64,000 nucleotides of DNA from positions 124,001 to 188,000 of the forward strand of contig NZ_JBDKSS010000008.1 in the NCBI RefSeq assembly GCF_039680535.1, in the 5' to 3' direction. This document shows, one piece after another, positions 52,755-61,708 of the stretch. The notes under the pieces are model-generated. The model was not told where the DNA came from, searched no databases, and was given only the letters and a program-made list of their open reading frames with translations. The position numbers were made by a program, and so were the translations under genes. Each line of letters begins with the position of its first letter. Position 1 is the stretch's first letter. The DNA comes from Parvibaculum sp039680535 (GTDB taxonomy: Bacteria; Pseudomonadota; Alphaproteobacteria; Parvibaculales; Parvibaculaceae).

Positions 52755-54127
52755 AGCTGCGCTCGCTGCGCCTGCGCCTCCTCTTCATGGCGCTCGTCGC
52801 GAATGCGCTGGCGCTGGCGATTTCCGGTGTCGGGCTTGTCTACCTCTTCGAACGCCATGTCGAACAGCGCATCGACAGCGAACTGGAGACTTATCTGAAC
52901 CAGCTCGCAGGCCTCGTGACCTTTTCGCCAGACGGCGCCGCGACCATCTCGACGCCTTTGTCCGATCCGCGCTTCAACCAGCCGCTGAGCGGCCTTTACT
53001 GGCAGGTCGGCGAGGACGCGCGCGGCACGCTGCTGCGCTCCCGCTCGCTCTGGGATGCGACGCTCGCGCTTCCCCGCGACACGCTCGGTAATGGCGCGGT
53101 CCATCGGCACGAGTTGCAGGGGCCCGGAAAGGTGCCGCTCATCCTTCGCGAGCGCTCTATCACTTACCGAACCGCCGGCGAAAACAGGACACTTCGCGTC
53201 GCCGTCGCCATCGACGCATCGGAAGCGAGAACGGCGGCGCGCGCCTTCGCGGGCGATCTCATCCCCTCGCTCGTCCTTCTCGGCGCGGTGCTCCTCGCTG
53301 CCGCCTGGGCGCAGGTGCAGCTTGGCCTTCGTCCGCTGGAAGAAATCCGCCGGGGCGTCGGCGCGATCAGGTCCGGTCATCGGCGACGCTTGCCCGGCGG
53401 CTTCCCCGAGGAGGTGACGCCGCTCACGGAGGAAGTGAACAATCTGCTCGATGCGCAGGATAAGGCGATGGAGCAGGCGCGCGCCAGCGCGGGCGACCTC
53501 GCCCATGGCCTCAAGACGCCGCTTACCGCCCTTGCCGCGGATGCACGCATATTGCGCGAGCGCGGCGAGGCGGAGACGGCGCGGAATATCGAGGAGATCG
53601 CCGAGACGATGCGGCGACACATCGAACGCGCGCTGACAAAGGCCCGCCTCAGGAGCGGCCAGCGCATCGCGACGCCGGTCGCGCCGCTTGCGGAACGCCT
53701 CATTCAGACCATTCGCAAGACGCCGCTCGGCAGTGCATTGCAGTGGGAAAACGCAATCGCACCACATGTCCTGGCAGCGATCGACCCCGACGACCTTGCG
53801 GAGCTGCTGGGCAATATCGTCGAGAATGCCGCCAAGTGGGCGGCGACCAAGGTGCGCCTCTCCTCCGCCGCGCAAGGCGAAACGACGACCTTGTTGATCG
53901 ACGATGACGGCCCGGGCATACCTGAAAAGTCACGCACTGCCGTGCTTGAACGTGGCGTTCGTCTCGACCAGACCAAATCCGGCTCGGGCCTCGGCCTCGC
54001 GATCGTCGGTGACATCGTGGAGGCTTATGGCGGCCAGCTTGCGTTGGAGAAGGGTCCGCTCGGCGGCCTGCGCGTTGCCGTCACGCTGCCCGCCGCTACA
54101 GCAACGCCCCATACTTCACGACATTGA
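52751..54127 (+). CDS. Sensor histidine kinase of the PepSY operon
   Basis: 458 residues. Two membrane helices (about residues 12-32 and 170-190) flank a periplasmic sensor of about 140 residues. Then HAMP-like LRPLEEIRRGVGAIRSGHRRRLP, the H box GDLAHGLKTPLTALAADA (His about 250), NIVENAAKWA, IDDDGPGIPE and GLGLAIVGDIVEAYGG. It resembles the PhoQ/QseC group in its H box (DLAHGLKTPL). The start overlaps the regulator stop by 4 bp; the 3' end overlaps the convergent gene by 32 bp. Confidence 0.92.
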   Translation: MKLRSLRLRLLFMALVANALALAISGVGLVYLFERHVEQRIDSELETYLNQLAGLVTFSPDGAATISTPLSDPRFNQPLSGLYWQVGEDARGTLLRSRSLWDATLALPRDTLGNGAVHRHELQGPGKVPLILRERSITYRTAGENRTLRVAVAIDASEARTAARAFAGDLIPSLVLLGAVLLAAAWAQVQLGLRPLEEIRRGVGAIRSGHRRRLPGGFPEEVTPLTEEVNNLLDAQDKAMEQARASAGDLAHGLKTPLTALAADARILRERGEAETARNIEEIAETMRRHIERALTKARLRSGQRIATPVAPLAERLIQTIRKTPLGSALQWENAIAPHVLAAIDPDDLAELLGNIVENAAKWAATKVRLSSAAQGETTTLLIDDDGPGIPEKSRTAVLERGVRLDQTKSGSGLGLAIVGDIVEAYGGQLALEKGPLGGLRVAVTLPAATATPHTSRH

Positions 54128-55340
54128 GCGCGCGGCGCGACTGGAAGGCGTAGCCCCGATCGCGCAAGGCCTTCTCGACGCCAGGCATGTGCTCGGCGCC
54201 CCAGGGGATGATGACCGTCGCACTCGCCGGGGCATTCTTGTCGAAAGTCGCGATCAGCTTCGCATTGCGCTTGTCGATCAACTCGCCATAGATCGCCGCG
54301 ACATCCTTGTCGCTGTAGCGTTCGCTCATCGCCTGAATGCGGCGATAAGCTTCCCAGATCGACGGCGCGTTATAGAGCTCGCCAACCTCGCGGAGAAAAT
54401 CGACCGTCTTGGTGGAGAAGTCCGAGATGTCGATATCCGCACGGATCACGTTCGAACTCTGCGGAGCAGCGCCGGCGTTCGGCGCAGGCTTTTGAAGCGC
54501 CTCGCCTGCCTTCTTCGCCATCCATTCGGCCTGAATGCCCGACTGTTCGGCAAGACCAAGCGCGCCGGCGATGTGATTGTAGGAGAACTTGCCCCTGAGC
54601 AGCCCCGTCTCGTCGCTGACACCCTCGACCAGCACCAGCGCGTCGGCGGGGAAGCTCGCAAAAAGATCGCGATAGAAGCGCCCTTCGCCGACATGGATCA
54701 TGCCGATGAGACGGACGGTCTTGCCATCTTTAATGAAAGTCGACTCTCGCGCCTCGATACCCTTCGACGTGAAGTCGATATAGCCGCCCGTGTGCTCTTC
54801 TACTGCCGATGCGACGAGCTTTGCGCCGATGATCGGCATCGCGACCACCAGCCCGAAAAACATGACGCCCAGCGCAATGAATGTGCGACGGACGAGATGC
54901 GTCTTCATCGGAAGATCGCTGGCGCGAAGCAGAAAGCGCCCGCTCAGCTTCCTGACCTGATAAAGGGCCAATGCAGCAAGGCCGATCTGGATGAAATCGA
55001 GCGGCAGACTCGAAAGCGGCTGCCCTGCCGTTGCAGCGAGCGGCCAGCCCCAGAGATTGGCCCAGAAGGCATAGCCGACCGGCAGAACGAAAATGCGCTT
55101 CGGCACCTGCGGCACGAAGACGAGGATCAGAGCGACGAGCGCCGCCAACGCGAGGACGACGACCGCAACGAACCCGCGCAGGAGCGTCAGTCCATGAAAA
55201 GCCGCCAGGCCCGTCAACAGATCGTCGAACGCCGAGAAAACACCATCGGCGGCGAAGGCGAGCAGCCATGCGCTCGCAAAAAGCGCGACGCCATCAAGAA
55301 GGCGGCGGTGCTTCGGGGCCTCGCTCATCACGTCGCTCAT
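54096..55340 (-). CDS. Membrane protein with TraB/GumN-like domain
   Basis: 414 residues. The first ~200 contain about five membrane helices (two before residue 70, then others near 80-100, 115-135 and 155-175). The C-terminal ~220 residues resemble the TraB/PrgY/GumN family: VRLIGMIHVGEGRFYRDLFA, DALVLVEGVSD, MSERYSDKDVAAIYGELIDKR region and IPWGAEHMPGVEKALRDRGY. Family members are suspected metal-dependent peptidases. The TM-TraB arrangement with the domain after the helices is unusual. Function unknown. The end overlaps the kinase gene antisense. Confidence 0.6.
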   Translation of the reverse strand: MSDVMSEAPKHRRLLDGVALFASAWLLAFAADGVFSAFDDLLTGLAAFHGLTLLRGFVAVVVLALAALVALILVFVPQVPKRIFVLPVGYAFWANLWGWPLAATAGQPLSSLPLDFIQIGLAALALYQVRKLSGRFLLRASDLPMKTHLVRRTFIALGVMFFGLVVAMPIIGAKLVASAVEEHTGGYIDFTSKGIEARESTFIKDGKTVRLIGMIHVGEGRFYRDLFASFPADALVLVEGVSDETGLLRGKFSYNHIAGALGLAEQSGIQAEWMAKKAGEALQKPAPNAGAAPQSSNVIRADIDISDFSTKTVDFLREVGELYNAPSIWEAYRRIQAMSERYSDKDVAAIYGELIDKRNAKLIATFDKNAPASATVIIPWGAEHMPGVEKALRDRGYAFQSRRALNVVKYGALL

Positions 55341-55408
55341 CCGCTGGTCCTTTCGATGGTCGGCGGAGAAGCTAGCAGAGCGGCGGGCTTGCGATCCAGA
55401 ACTACGGA

Positions 55409-55627
55409 TCAGGCCTTTTTCAGGAATTCAGTCCTAAGAACGAGGCCCTTCACCTTTTCGGCGTTGCACTCGATCAGGTCTTCGTCGTCGGTGAGGCGGA
55501 TATTCTTGATAAGCGTGCCGCGCTTCAGCGTCACGGACGTACCCTTCACCTTCAGGTCCTTGATGACCATGACGGAATCGCCGTCACTGAGCTGCGTGCC
55601 GTTGCTGTCTTTGACGATGAGGGTCAT
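55409..55627 (-). CDS. PhnA/YjdM-like small protein, zinc ribbon absent
   Basis: 72 residues equivalent to the C-terminal domain of PhnA (YjdM): VKDSNGTQLSDGDSVMVIKD, LKVKGTSVTLKRGTLIKNIR, then LTDDEDLIECNAEKVKG. E. coli YjdM has an N-terminal zinc ribbon that is missing here, and this shorter form is widespread. Despite its name the family is not shown to act on phosphonates. Monocistronic. Confidence 0.85.
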   Translation of the reverse strand: MTLIVKDSNGTQLSDGDSVMVIKDLKVKGTSVTLKRGTLIKNIRLTDDEDLIECNAEKVKGLVLRTEFLKKA

Positions 55628-55709
55628 GGCGTTCTTCCGTCTGGAGGGTGGAACCCCTCTTTAGGCGGCGCGGGCTGGAATCGCAAGCGGGCGGTTTGAA
55701 GCAGGCGGC

Positions 55710-56216
55710 CTAGCCCGCATCTTTCGCAATCTGCGAGGTGATTTCAGCAACGACTTCGCCGGCGCTGCGACCTGCGGTATCGACAACGATGTGTTTGCTC
55801 TCCCAAGGATGGTAGTCCCGCTTTTCGACTTCAGCCCATGTCGGCAATTTGAAGCCCACAATATCCGCCGTCCGGCTTTCGACGCGGCTGCGATGTTCAG
55901 CGGCGCCAGAACAGATCACTTCGATTTCAGCAAAGGGCACACCAGCGCGCACCGCAACCCCGCGCCAGGCTGCCCGCGTTATCTCTATAGGATTGACGGA
56001 ATCTGCGATGACGGTTCGACCAAGACGGAGGTTGTCTTCGGCCAGCGCATAACCGACTCGGTAGCCCTCCTCACCCGTAACGTGTCCGTGCGCGGATTGC
56101 GCCAGAGCGTGCTCGATTGTGTCGATGCGGATGTGGACGGCTTCGAGAGACCGCGCGAGTTCGCGGGCGATGGTCGTCTTGCCGGCGCCGGGAAGGCCAC
56201 CAAGAATGATAAGCAA
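55710..56216 (-). CDS. AAA/P-loop nucleotide kinase-like protein
   Basis: 168 residues with Walker A GLPGAGKTT at residues 6-14 and the following HIRIDTIEHAL, then VIADSVNPIEITRAAW and AEHRSRVESRTADI, typical of the zeta-toxin/shikimate-kinase-like AAA_33 group of small kinases. Probably phosphorylates a small molecule; the acceptor is unknown. It lies 2 bp downstream of cobA, hence the same transcript, but a functional link to tetrapyrroles is not apparent. Confidence 0.82.
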   Translation of the reverse strand: MLIILGGLPGAGKTTIARELARSLEAVHIRIDTIEHALAQSAHGHVTGEEGYRVGYALAEDNLRLGRTVIADSVNPIEITRAAWRGVAVRAGVPFAEIEVICSGAAEHRSRVESRTADIVGFKLPTWAEVEKRDYHPWESKHIVVDTAGRSAGEVVAEITSQIAKDAG

Positions 56217-56218
56217 GA

Positions 56219-57100
<882 letters not shown>

Positions 57101-57254
57101 TTTACGACTTTTCGCTGAGGTTTAAAAACCGCTTGCCAATTCTGACGTAAATATAGGGAAGATGCATCCCGATCAAGAGCGAACGGCCCCCGGCGCCAAG
57201 GTTTCTGGTGTAGCGTTCAACGATTGGTCACGCCTTCAAACTAGGCTCCTCACC

Positions 57255-57962
57255 ATGAGAGACAATAGATGGACATGGGCAGCGCTGGTTCTGCTGGCTG
57301 TTGTGGCCCTGCTCTTTTTCCTGAACAGCCGGTTTCCCGGCGCGCTTGCGGATGACAACCGGCAAATCCAGCTCGTTTACGGCCTCACCTGGCTCACGCT
57401 GATCCTGGGCAGTGTCGCCCTCGGCTGGCGCGGCCGCGCGAACCTCGCGCTGAAGCAGGCATTGGCCTGGATCGCCGTCGCCTTCATTCTGATTGTCGCC
57501 TATTCCTACCGCGAAGATTTCATGGGCGTCGGCAAGACGCTGGCCCAGCGCACAATGGGCGAGTTGGTCCCCAGCCGGGCCATCGAATCCGCGCCCGGCA
57601 TCGCCTATCTGTCGCGCGACCTTTCGGGACATTTCGTGGCGGACGCTCTCGTCAACGGCACCCATGTCCGCTTCATGGTGGACACGGGCGCGAGCGACGT
57701 GGCGCTGACGGCGGACGATGCAAGGCGGCTCGGATTCGATCCGGCGAAGCTCGCCTATACCATTCCCTACAGCACCGCCAACGGCACCGCGATGGCCGCA
57801 CCTGTGACACTCGACGAGATCGAAATTGCCGGTATCAGGATGCGCAATGTCAGGGCGTCGGTTTCGCGCGACGGGCTCACCCAGTCGCTGCTCGGCATGA
57901 GCTTCCTCGACGCGCTTCGCGGCTTCGAATTTCAGGGCGACCGCCTGATCCTGCGTGAGTAA
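57255..57962 (+). CDS. Retropepsin-like clan AA aspartic protease (TIGR02281 type)
   Basis: About 235 residues from MRDNRWTW; the frame also allows a start at 57162. Two or three membrane helices occupy the first ~100 residues. The catalytic domain has FMVDTGASDVALT, the retropepsin active-site triplet DTG, and later RMRNVRASVSRDG and LLGMSFLDALRGFEF. It would dimerise to form a complete aspartic protease facing the periplasm or membrane. Divergent from cobA. Substrates unknown. Confidence 0.88.
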   Translation: MRDNRWTWAALVLLAVVALLFFLNSRFPGALADDNRQIQLVYGLTWLTLILGSVALGWRGRANLALKQALAWIAVAFILIVAYSYREDFMGVGKTLAQRTMGELVPSRAIESAPGIAYLSRDLSGHFVADALVNGTHVRFMVDTGASDVALTADDARRLGFDPAKLAYTIPYSTANGTAMAAPVTLDEIEIAGIRMRNVRASVSRDGLTQSLLGMSFLDALRGFEFQGDRLILRE

Positions 57963-58098
57963 TCAGAGAAGAAGAATAAAATCGGGCGGCGGCCCGCACC
58001 ACCCCCGACTTTGCCACAAACAAACCAAAATCCGCATCCAAACAAGTGTGCCGACCCGCTATAAGAGTCGAGCATGATGCGACATCAAGGAGAGAGGG

Positions 58099-59598
58099 AT
58101 GTTTCCCAAACCGCGCGCCGACCTGAAGCCCAACACCTATGAATTCGAGACGCAGCCGCTCGTCTCGCCGTCCGGCTTCCGCGAATATGATGCGCGCTGG
58201 CTCTATCCCGAGCAGATCAACCTCAATGGCGTGCAGGCGCTCGGCCTCGGCCTCGGAACGCTGATCCACGAAATGGGTGTGCGGCCCGCCATCGCCGTCG
58301 GGCAGGATTATCGGTCCTATTCGGTCTCGATCAAGCAGGCGCTCATCATCGGCCTGATGCGGGCCGGCTGCGAAGTCCACGACATCGGCCTCGCGCTTTC
58401 GCCGGTCGCCTATTTCTCGCAATTCGCGCTCGACGTGCCCTGCGTCGCCATGGTGACGGCGAGCCATAATGAAAACGGCTGGACCGGCGTGAAGATGGGC
58501 GCGCAGCGTCCGCTAACCTTCGGCCCCGACGAGATGGGCCGCGTGAAGGAAATCGTTCTCTCCGGCGCCTTCAAGGAGCGCGAAGGCGGCAAATATATTC
58601 AGGTGACGGATATGGCCCAGCGCTATATCGCCGATCTGACCAATCGCCCGAAGATCTCGCGCAAGCTCCGCGTCGTCGCCGCCTGCGGCAACGGCACGGC
58701 GGGCTATTTCGCGCCCAAGGTTCTCGAAGGCATCGGCGCCGAAGTGATCCCGCTCGACTGCTCGCTCGATTACACCTTTCCGAACTACAATCCGAACCCG
58801 GAGGATATGGAAATGCTCCATGCCCTTCGCGACAAGGTTCTGGCGGAAGGCGCCGATGTCGGCCTCGGCTTCGACGGCGACGGCGACCGCTGCGGCGTCG
58901 TGGACAATACGGGCGAGGAAATTTTCGCCGACAAGGTGGGCGTCATGCTCGCCCGCGATCTTTCGGCGCGCTTTCCCAATGCGCAATTTGTCGTCGACGT
59001 GAAGTCGACCGGCCTCTTCCTCACCGATCCGGTGCTGATCGCCAATGGCGCAAAGACCGATTACTGGAAGACCGGCCATTCCTATATCAAGCGCCGCGCG
59101 CATGAGCTGAACGCGCTGGTCGGCTTCGAGAAGTCCGGCCACTACTTCTTCAATCCGCCGATCGGTCGCGGCTATGACGACGGCCTCGTCTCGGCCATCG
59201 CGATCTGCGACATGCTCGACCGCAATCCGGGAAAGAAGATGTCGGAACTGCGCGAGGCGCTGCCGAAGACTTGGGGTTCGCCCACCATGTCGCCCTTCTG
59301 CCCCGACGAAGTGAAATATGAAGTCGTCGAGCGCATGGTGAAGCTCTTCACCGACATGAAGGCGAAAGGCGAGACGATCCTCGGCCAGAAGATTCGCGAC
59401 CTCGTGACGGTGAACGGCGTCCGCGTCGTGCTGGAAGACGGCACCTGGGGCCTCGTGCGCGCCTCGTCGAACAAGCCCGGCCTCGTCGTCGTGGTTGAAA
59501 GCCCGGTCTCCGAAGCGAACATGCGCGGCATCTTCGGCGAGATCGACAAGCGGCTTTCCGCCAATCCGGAAGTGGGCGCCTACGACCAGAAGATCTGA
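58099..59598 (+). CDS. Phosphomannomutase/phosphoglucomutase
   Basis: 499 residues of the alpha-D-phosphohexomutase family. Phosphoserine loop VTASHNENGWTGVKMG (Ser about residue 121), metal-binding GLGFDGDGDRCGVVD (about 256), sugar-binding FEKSGHYFFN (about 343) and the C-terminal phosphate-binding loop RASSNKPGLVVV. It interconverts hexose 1- and 6-phosphates for polysaccharide and LPS precursors; AlgC/ManB-like. An AAGGAGAGAGG ribosome-binding site precedes the ATG. The thioesterase gene follows 22 bp downstream. Confidence 0.93.
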   Translation: MFPKPRADLKPNTYEFETQPLVSPSGFREYDARWLYPEQINLNGVQALGLGLGTLIHEMGVRPAIAVGQDYRSYSVSIKQALIIGLMRAGCEVHDIGLALSPVAYFSQFALDVPCVAMVTASHNENGWTGVKMGAQRPLTFGPDEMGRVKEIVLSGAFKEREGGKYIQVTDMAQRYIADLTNRPKISRKLRVVAACGNGTAGYFAPKVLEGIGAEVIPLDCSLDYTFPNYNPNPEDMEMLHALRDKVLAEGADVGLGFDGDGDRCGVVDNTGEEIFADKVGVMLARDLSARFPNAQFVVDVKSTGLFLTDPVLIANGAKTDYWKTGHSYIKRRAHELNALVGFEKSGHYFFNPPIGRGYDDGLVSAIAICDMLDRNPGKKMSELREALPKTWGSPTMSPFCPDEVKYEVVERMVKLFTDMKAKGETILGQKIRDLVTVNGVRVVLEDGTWGLVRASSNKPGLVVVVESPVSEANMRGIFGEIDKRLSANPEVGAYDQKI

Positions 59599-59620
59599 TC
59601 AGTCTCCGGGGGGAGCAAAC

Positions 59621-60046
59621 ATGGCCATCGACATTCCCACGGGCTTCGTGCCCGTGGGAGCTTTTTCAGGCACGGAAAATTTCGAGACTCTGGCAGGTCC
59701 CTTCTACCAGCGTCAGGACGCGCCCGAAGGTGTGGCCGTGTGGGGCTTTCGTGCCGCACGCAAGCATTGCAATCCCTTCGGCGTGGTGCATGGCGGCATG
59801 CTCACGACCTTCGCCGACACGTTGATGGGAAGCCTCGTCTTCCACGCAATTGGGGGTGCGCCATGCGCCACCATCACGCTCACCATGGATTTCGTCGGCG
59901 CCGGTCGCGAAGGCGACTGGATCGAAGGCCGCGCCGAATTGCTGCGTCAGGGACGCTCGGTCTGTTTCCTGAGATCGGAACTGCGCATAGGCGACAAGCT
60001 CATTCTCAATGCGAGCGGCGCCTGGGCCATCATCGGCTCACGCTGA
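59621..60046 (+). CDS. PaaI-family acyl-CoA thioesterase (hotdog fold)
   Basis: 141 residues from MAIDIPTGF, behind a GGGGGGAG ribosome-binding site. Hotdog signature HCNPFGVVHGGMLTTFADTLMG, with the HGG loop and Asp, and a C-terminal GRSVCFLRSELRIGDKLI. A relative of the protein at 34971. The open frame extends into the mutase gene, which is spurious. Its last 9 bp overlap the end of the convergent dusA gene. Confidence 0.87.
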   Translation: MAIDIPTGFVPVGAFSGTENFETLAGPFYQRQDAPEGVAVWGFRAARKHCNPFGVVHGGMLTTFADTLMGSLVFHAIGGAPCATITLTMDFVGAGREGDWIEGRAELLRQGRSVCFLRSELRIGDKLILNASGAWAIIGSR

Positions 60047-61027
60047 GACAAGCGCCTCGCGAGGCACCAGCGCCATCGCATCGCGGATAACCTGCACACC
60101 CGCGCCGTGCCGCGGCGCATTCTCCGAGATATAGCGGCGGAAGGCCCGCGCGCCGGGCGCCCCGTGGAAGATTCCCAGAATGTGGCGCGACATGGCATGG
60201 AGATGAATGCCACGAGCAAGCTGCGCTTCGACGTAGGGCAGGAATGCTTCCAGCACCTCATGCGGACTCAATGGCGGCTTCGTCTCGCCATAGAAACGCC
60301 GGTCGACATCGGCCAGCACATAGGGCGTCTGGTAGGCGGCGCGGCCAAGCATCGCGCCATCGACATGGTCGAGATGCGCGGCTGCCTCATCGAGCGTCTG
60401 GATGCCGCCATTGATGATGATTTCCATGTCCGGCATATCGCGCTTCAACCGATAGGCGCGGTCATATTCGAGCGGAGGAATGTCGCGGTTCTCGCGTGGG
60501 CTCAGCCCTTCGAGCCATGCTTTCCGCGCATGAACGATCAACGTCTTGCATCCCTCGTCACTCACCATCCGCGCAAGCGTCGGCAGCGCCACGGCCGGGT
60601 CCTGATCGTCGACGCCGATGCGGCATTTGACCGTGACCGGGATTGAGACCACCTTGCGCATCGCCGCGACGCATTCTGCGACGAGCGCAGGTTCGCGCAT
60701 GAGGCAGGCGCCGAAGCGTCCGGACTGCACGCGGTCCGACGGGCAGCCGACATTGAGGTTCACCTCGTCATAGCCGTAGCCCTCGGCAATCCTCGCCGCT
60801 TCCGCGAGATCGGCAGGCTCCGATCCGCCAAGCTGCACGGCCACCGGATGCTCGCTCGTATCGAAGCCGAGAAGATGATCGCGGTCGCCATGAATGACGG
60901 CGCCCGTCGTCACCATCTCCGTATAGAGCAGCGCGCGGCGCGTGATGAGGCGCAGGAAGTACCGGTCGTGCCGGTCCGTCCAGTCCATCATGGGCGCAAC
61001 GGAAATACGGTGGTTCGGCGTATTCAT
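60038..61027 (-). CDS. dusA: tRNA-dihydrouridine(20/20a) synthase DusA
   Basis: About 329 residues. FMN-dependent reduction of U20/U20a in the tRNA D loop. SVAPMMDWTDRHDRYFLRLI and LLYTEMVTTGAVIHGD at the N-terminus, catalytic Cys in NLNVGCPSDRVQSGRFGACLM (family motif), KCRIGVDD and ILGIFHGAPGARAFRR near the C-terminus. The start MNTPNHRIS is preferred over an in-frame ATG nine codons earlier. Confidence 0.93.
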   Translation of the reverse strand: MNTPNHRISVAPMMDWTDRHDRYFLRLITRRALLYTEMVTTGAVIHGDRDHLLGFDTSEHPVAVQLGGSEPADLAEAARIAEGYGYDEVNLNVGCPSDRVQSGRFGACLMREPALVAECVAAMRKVVSIPVTVKCRIGVDDQDPAVALPTLARMVSDEGCKTLIVHARKAWLEGLSPRENRDIPPLEYDRAYRLKRDMPDMEIIINGGIQTLDEAAAHLDHVDGAMLGRAAYQTPYVLADVDRRFYGETKPPLSPHEVLEAFLPYVEAQLARGIHLHAMSRHILGIFHGAPGARAFRRYISENAPRHGAGVQVIRDAMALVPREALVSA

Positions 61028-61076
61028 GGCCGGAACATCGCCGGAACGATCCATTTAATCAAGAAATCCTGAAAAC

Positions 61077-61574
61077 TCACGCCGATGCCTGCACCTTCTC
61101 CGTCAGATGGCGAATAACGCGCAGGAAGGCGGCAACATCGGAAGGCGGCAGACCCGCCACCCATTTCTTTTCGAGCACGTGCTGCGCGCGGAAGGCACGG
61201 GCGATGAGCTTTTCACCCACGGACGTCAGATGCACGGAGACCTGTCGGCGGTCTTCGCTTGAGCGCCGCCGCTCGACATAGCCCCTGCCCTCCATCGTAT
61301 TGAGCACGCTGGAGACCGTTGGCGCAGTGGTGAAAAGCATGCGCGACAAGTCACCCGTGCTCATCGGTCCGCATATCCACAGGCAGAAGAGCATGCGGAA
61401 CCCTGCCCAGGTCAGTCCCTGCGGCCGATGGACCTGCTGTTCAAGCACCACTTCGGCCCGCATGGCCCCCAGCACCATGCCCACGATGACACTGTTCGCG
61501 GCGACGTCGACACCGGGCCCCTCCTGCCGGAAGCGCTCTCTCAACAGGATTTCGAATTCTTCCGGCGTGAACAC
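61077..61574 (-). CDS. MarR-family transcriptional regulator
   Basis: About 165 residues. GTG start (VFTPEEFEILL) with AAGGAGG at ideal spacing; the frame could begin earlier at TTG. Winged-helix block: VHRPQGLTWAGFRMLFCLWI, SRMLFTTAPTVSSVLNTMEG (recognition helix) and RRRSSEDRRQVSVHLT in the wing. It is divergent from the monooxygenase gene across 134 bp containing inverted repeats, so it probably represses that gene and releases it on binding an aromatic ligand, as HpaR does. Confidence 0.88.
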   Translation of the reverse strand: MFTPEEFEILLRERFRQEGPGVDVAANSVIVGMVLGAMRAEVVLEQQVHRPQGLTWAGFRMLFCLWICGPMSTGDLSRMLFTTAPTVSSVLNTMEGRGYVERRRSSEDRRQVSVHLTSVGEKLIARAFRAQHVLEKKWVAGLPPSDVAAFLRVIRHLTEKVQASA

Positions 61575-61593
61575 CGAACCGCCTCCTTGCAAA

Positions 61594-61630
61594 ACTGACT
61601 ACGCTCAGTCATTATTCATGTGAGGTCACA
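61594..61630. promoter_or_regulatory. Inverted repeats in the marR-hpaB divergent promoter
   Basis: ACTGA-N6-TCAGT (61594-61609), overlapping TGACT-N6-AGTCA (61596-61611), and TGTGA-GG-TCACA (61619-61630) lie 20-56 bp upstream of the regulator start. Palindromes of this size in a MarR/target gap are typical operators. A further TTCACATAATA follows at 61640-61650. Seen in sequence; binding inferred. Confidence 0.55.
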
Positions 61631-61708
61631 TTATTTGGCTTCACATAATAGGCCCCAAGGGCCGCCTGAACCATAGGGAGCCCGCCCGACAGGGCTTGGG
61701 AGGAAACG

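Noticed and set aside
53904..55664. 586-codon open frame spanning the kinase end and the TraB-like gene
   Set aside because: It runs antisense through a gene with membrane helices and shows no recognisable motif. This is typical of high-GC shadow frames.
55710..56216. Zeta-type toxin
   Set aside because: The P-loop protein resembles the AAA_33 group, but there is no small antitoxin gene beside it and it is the second gene of a cobA transcript.
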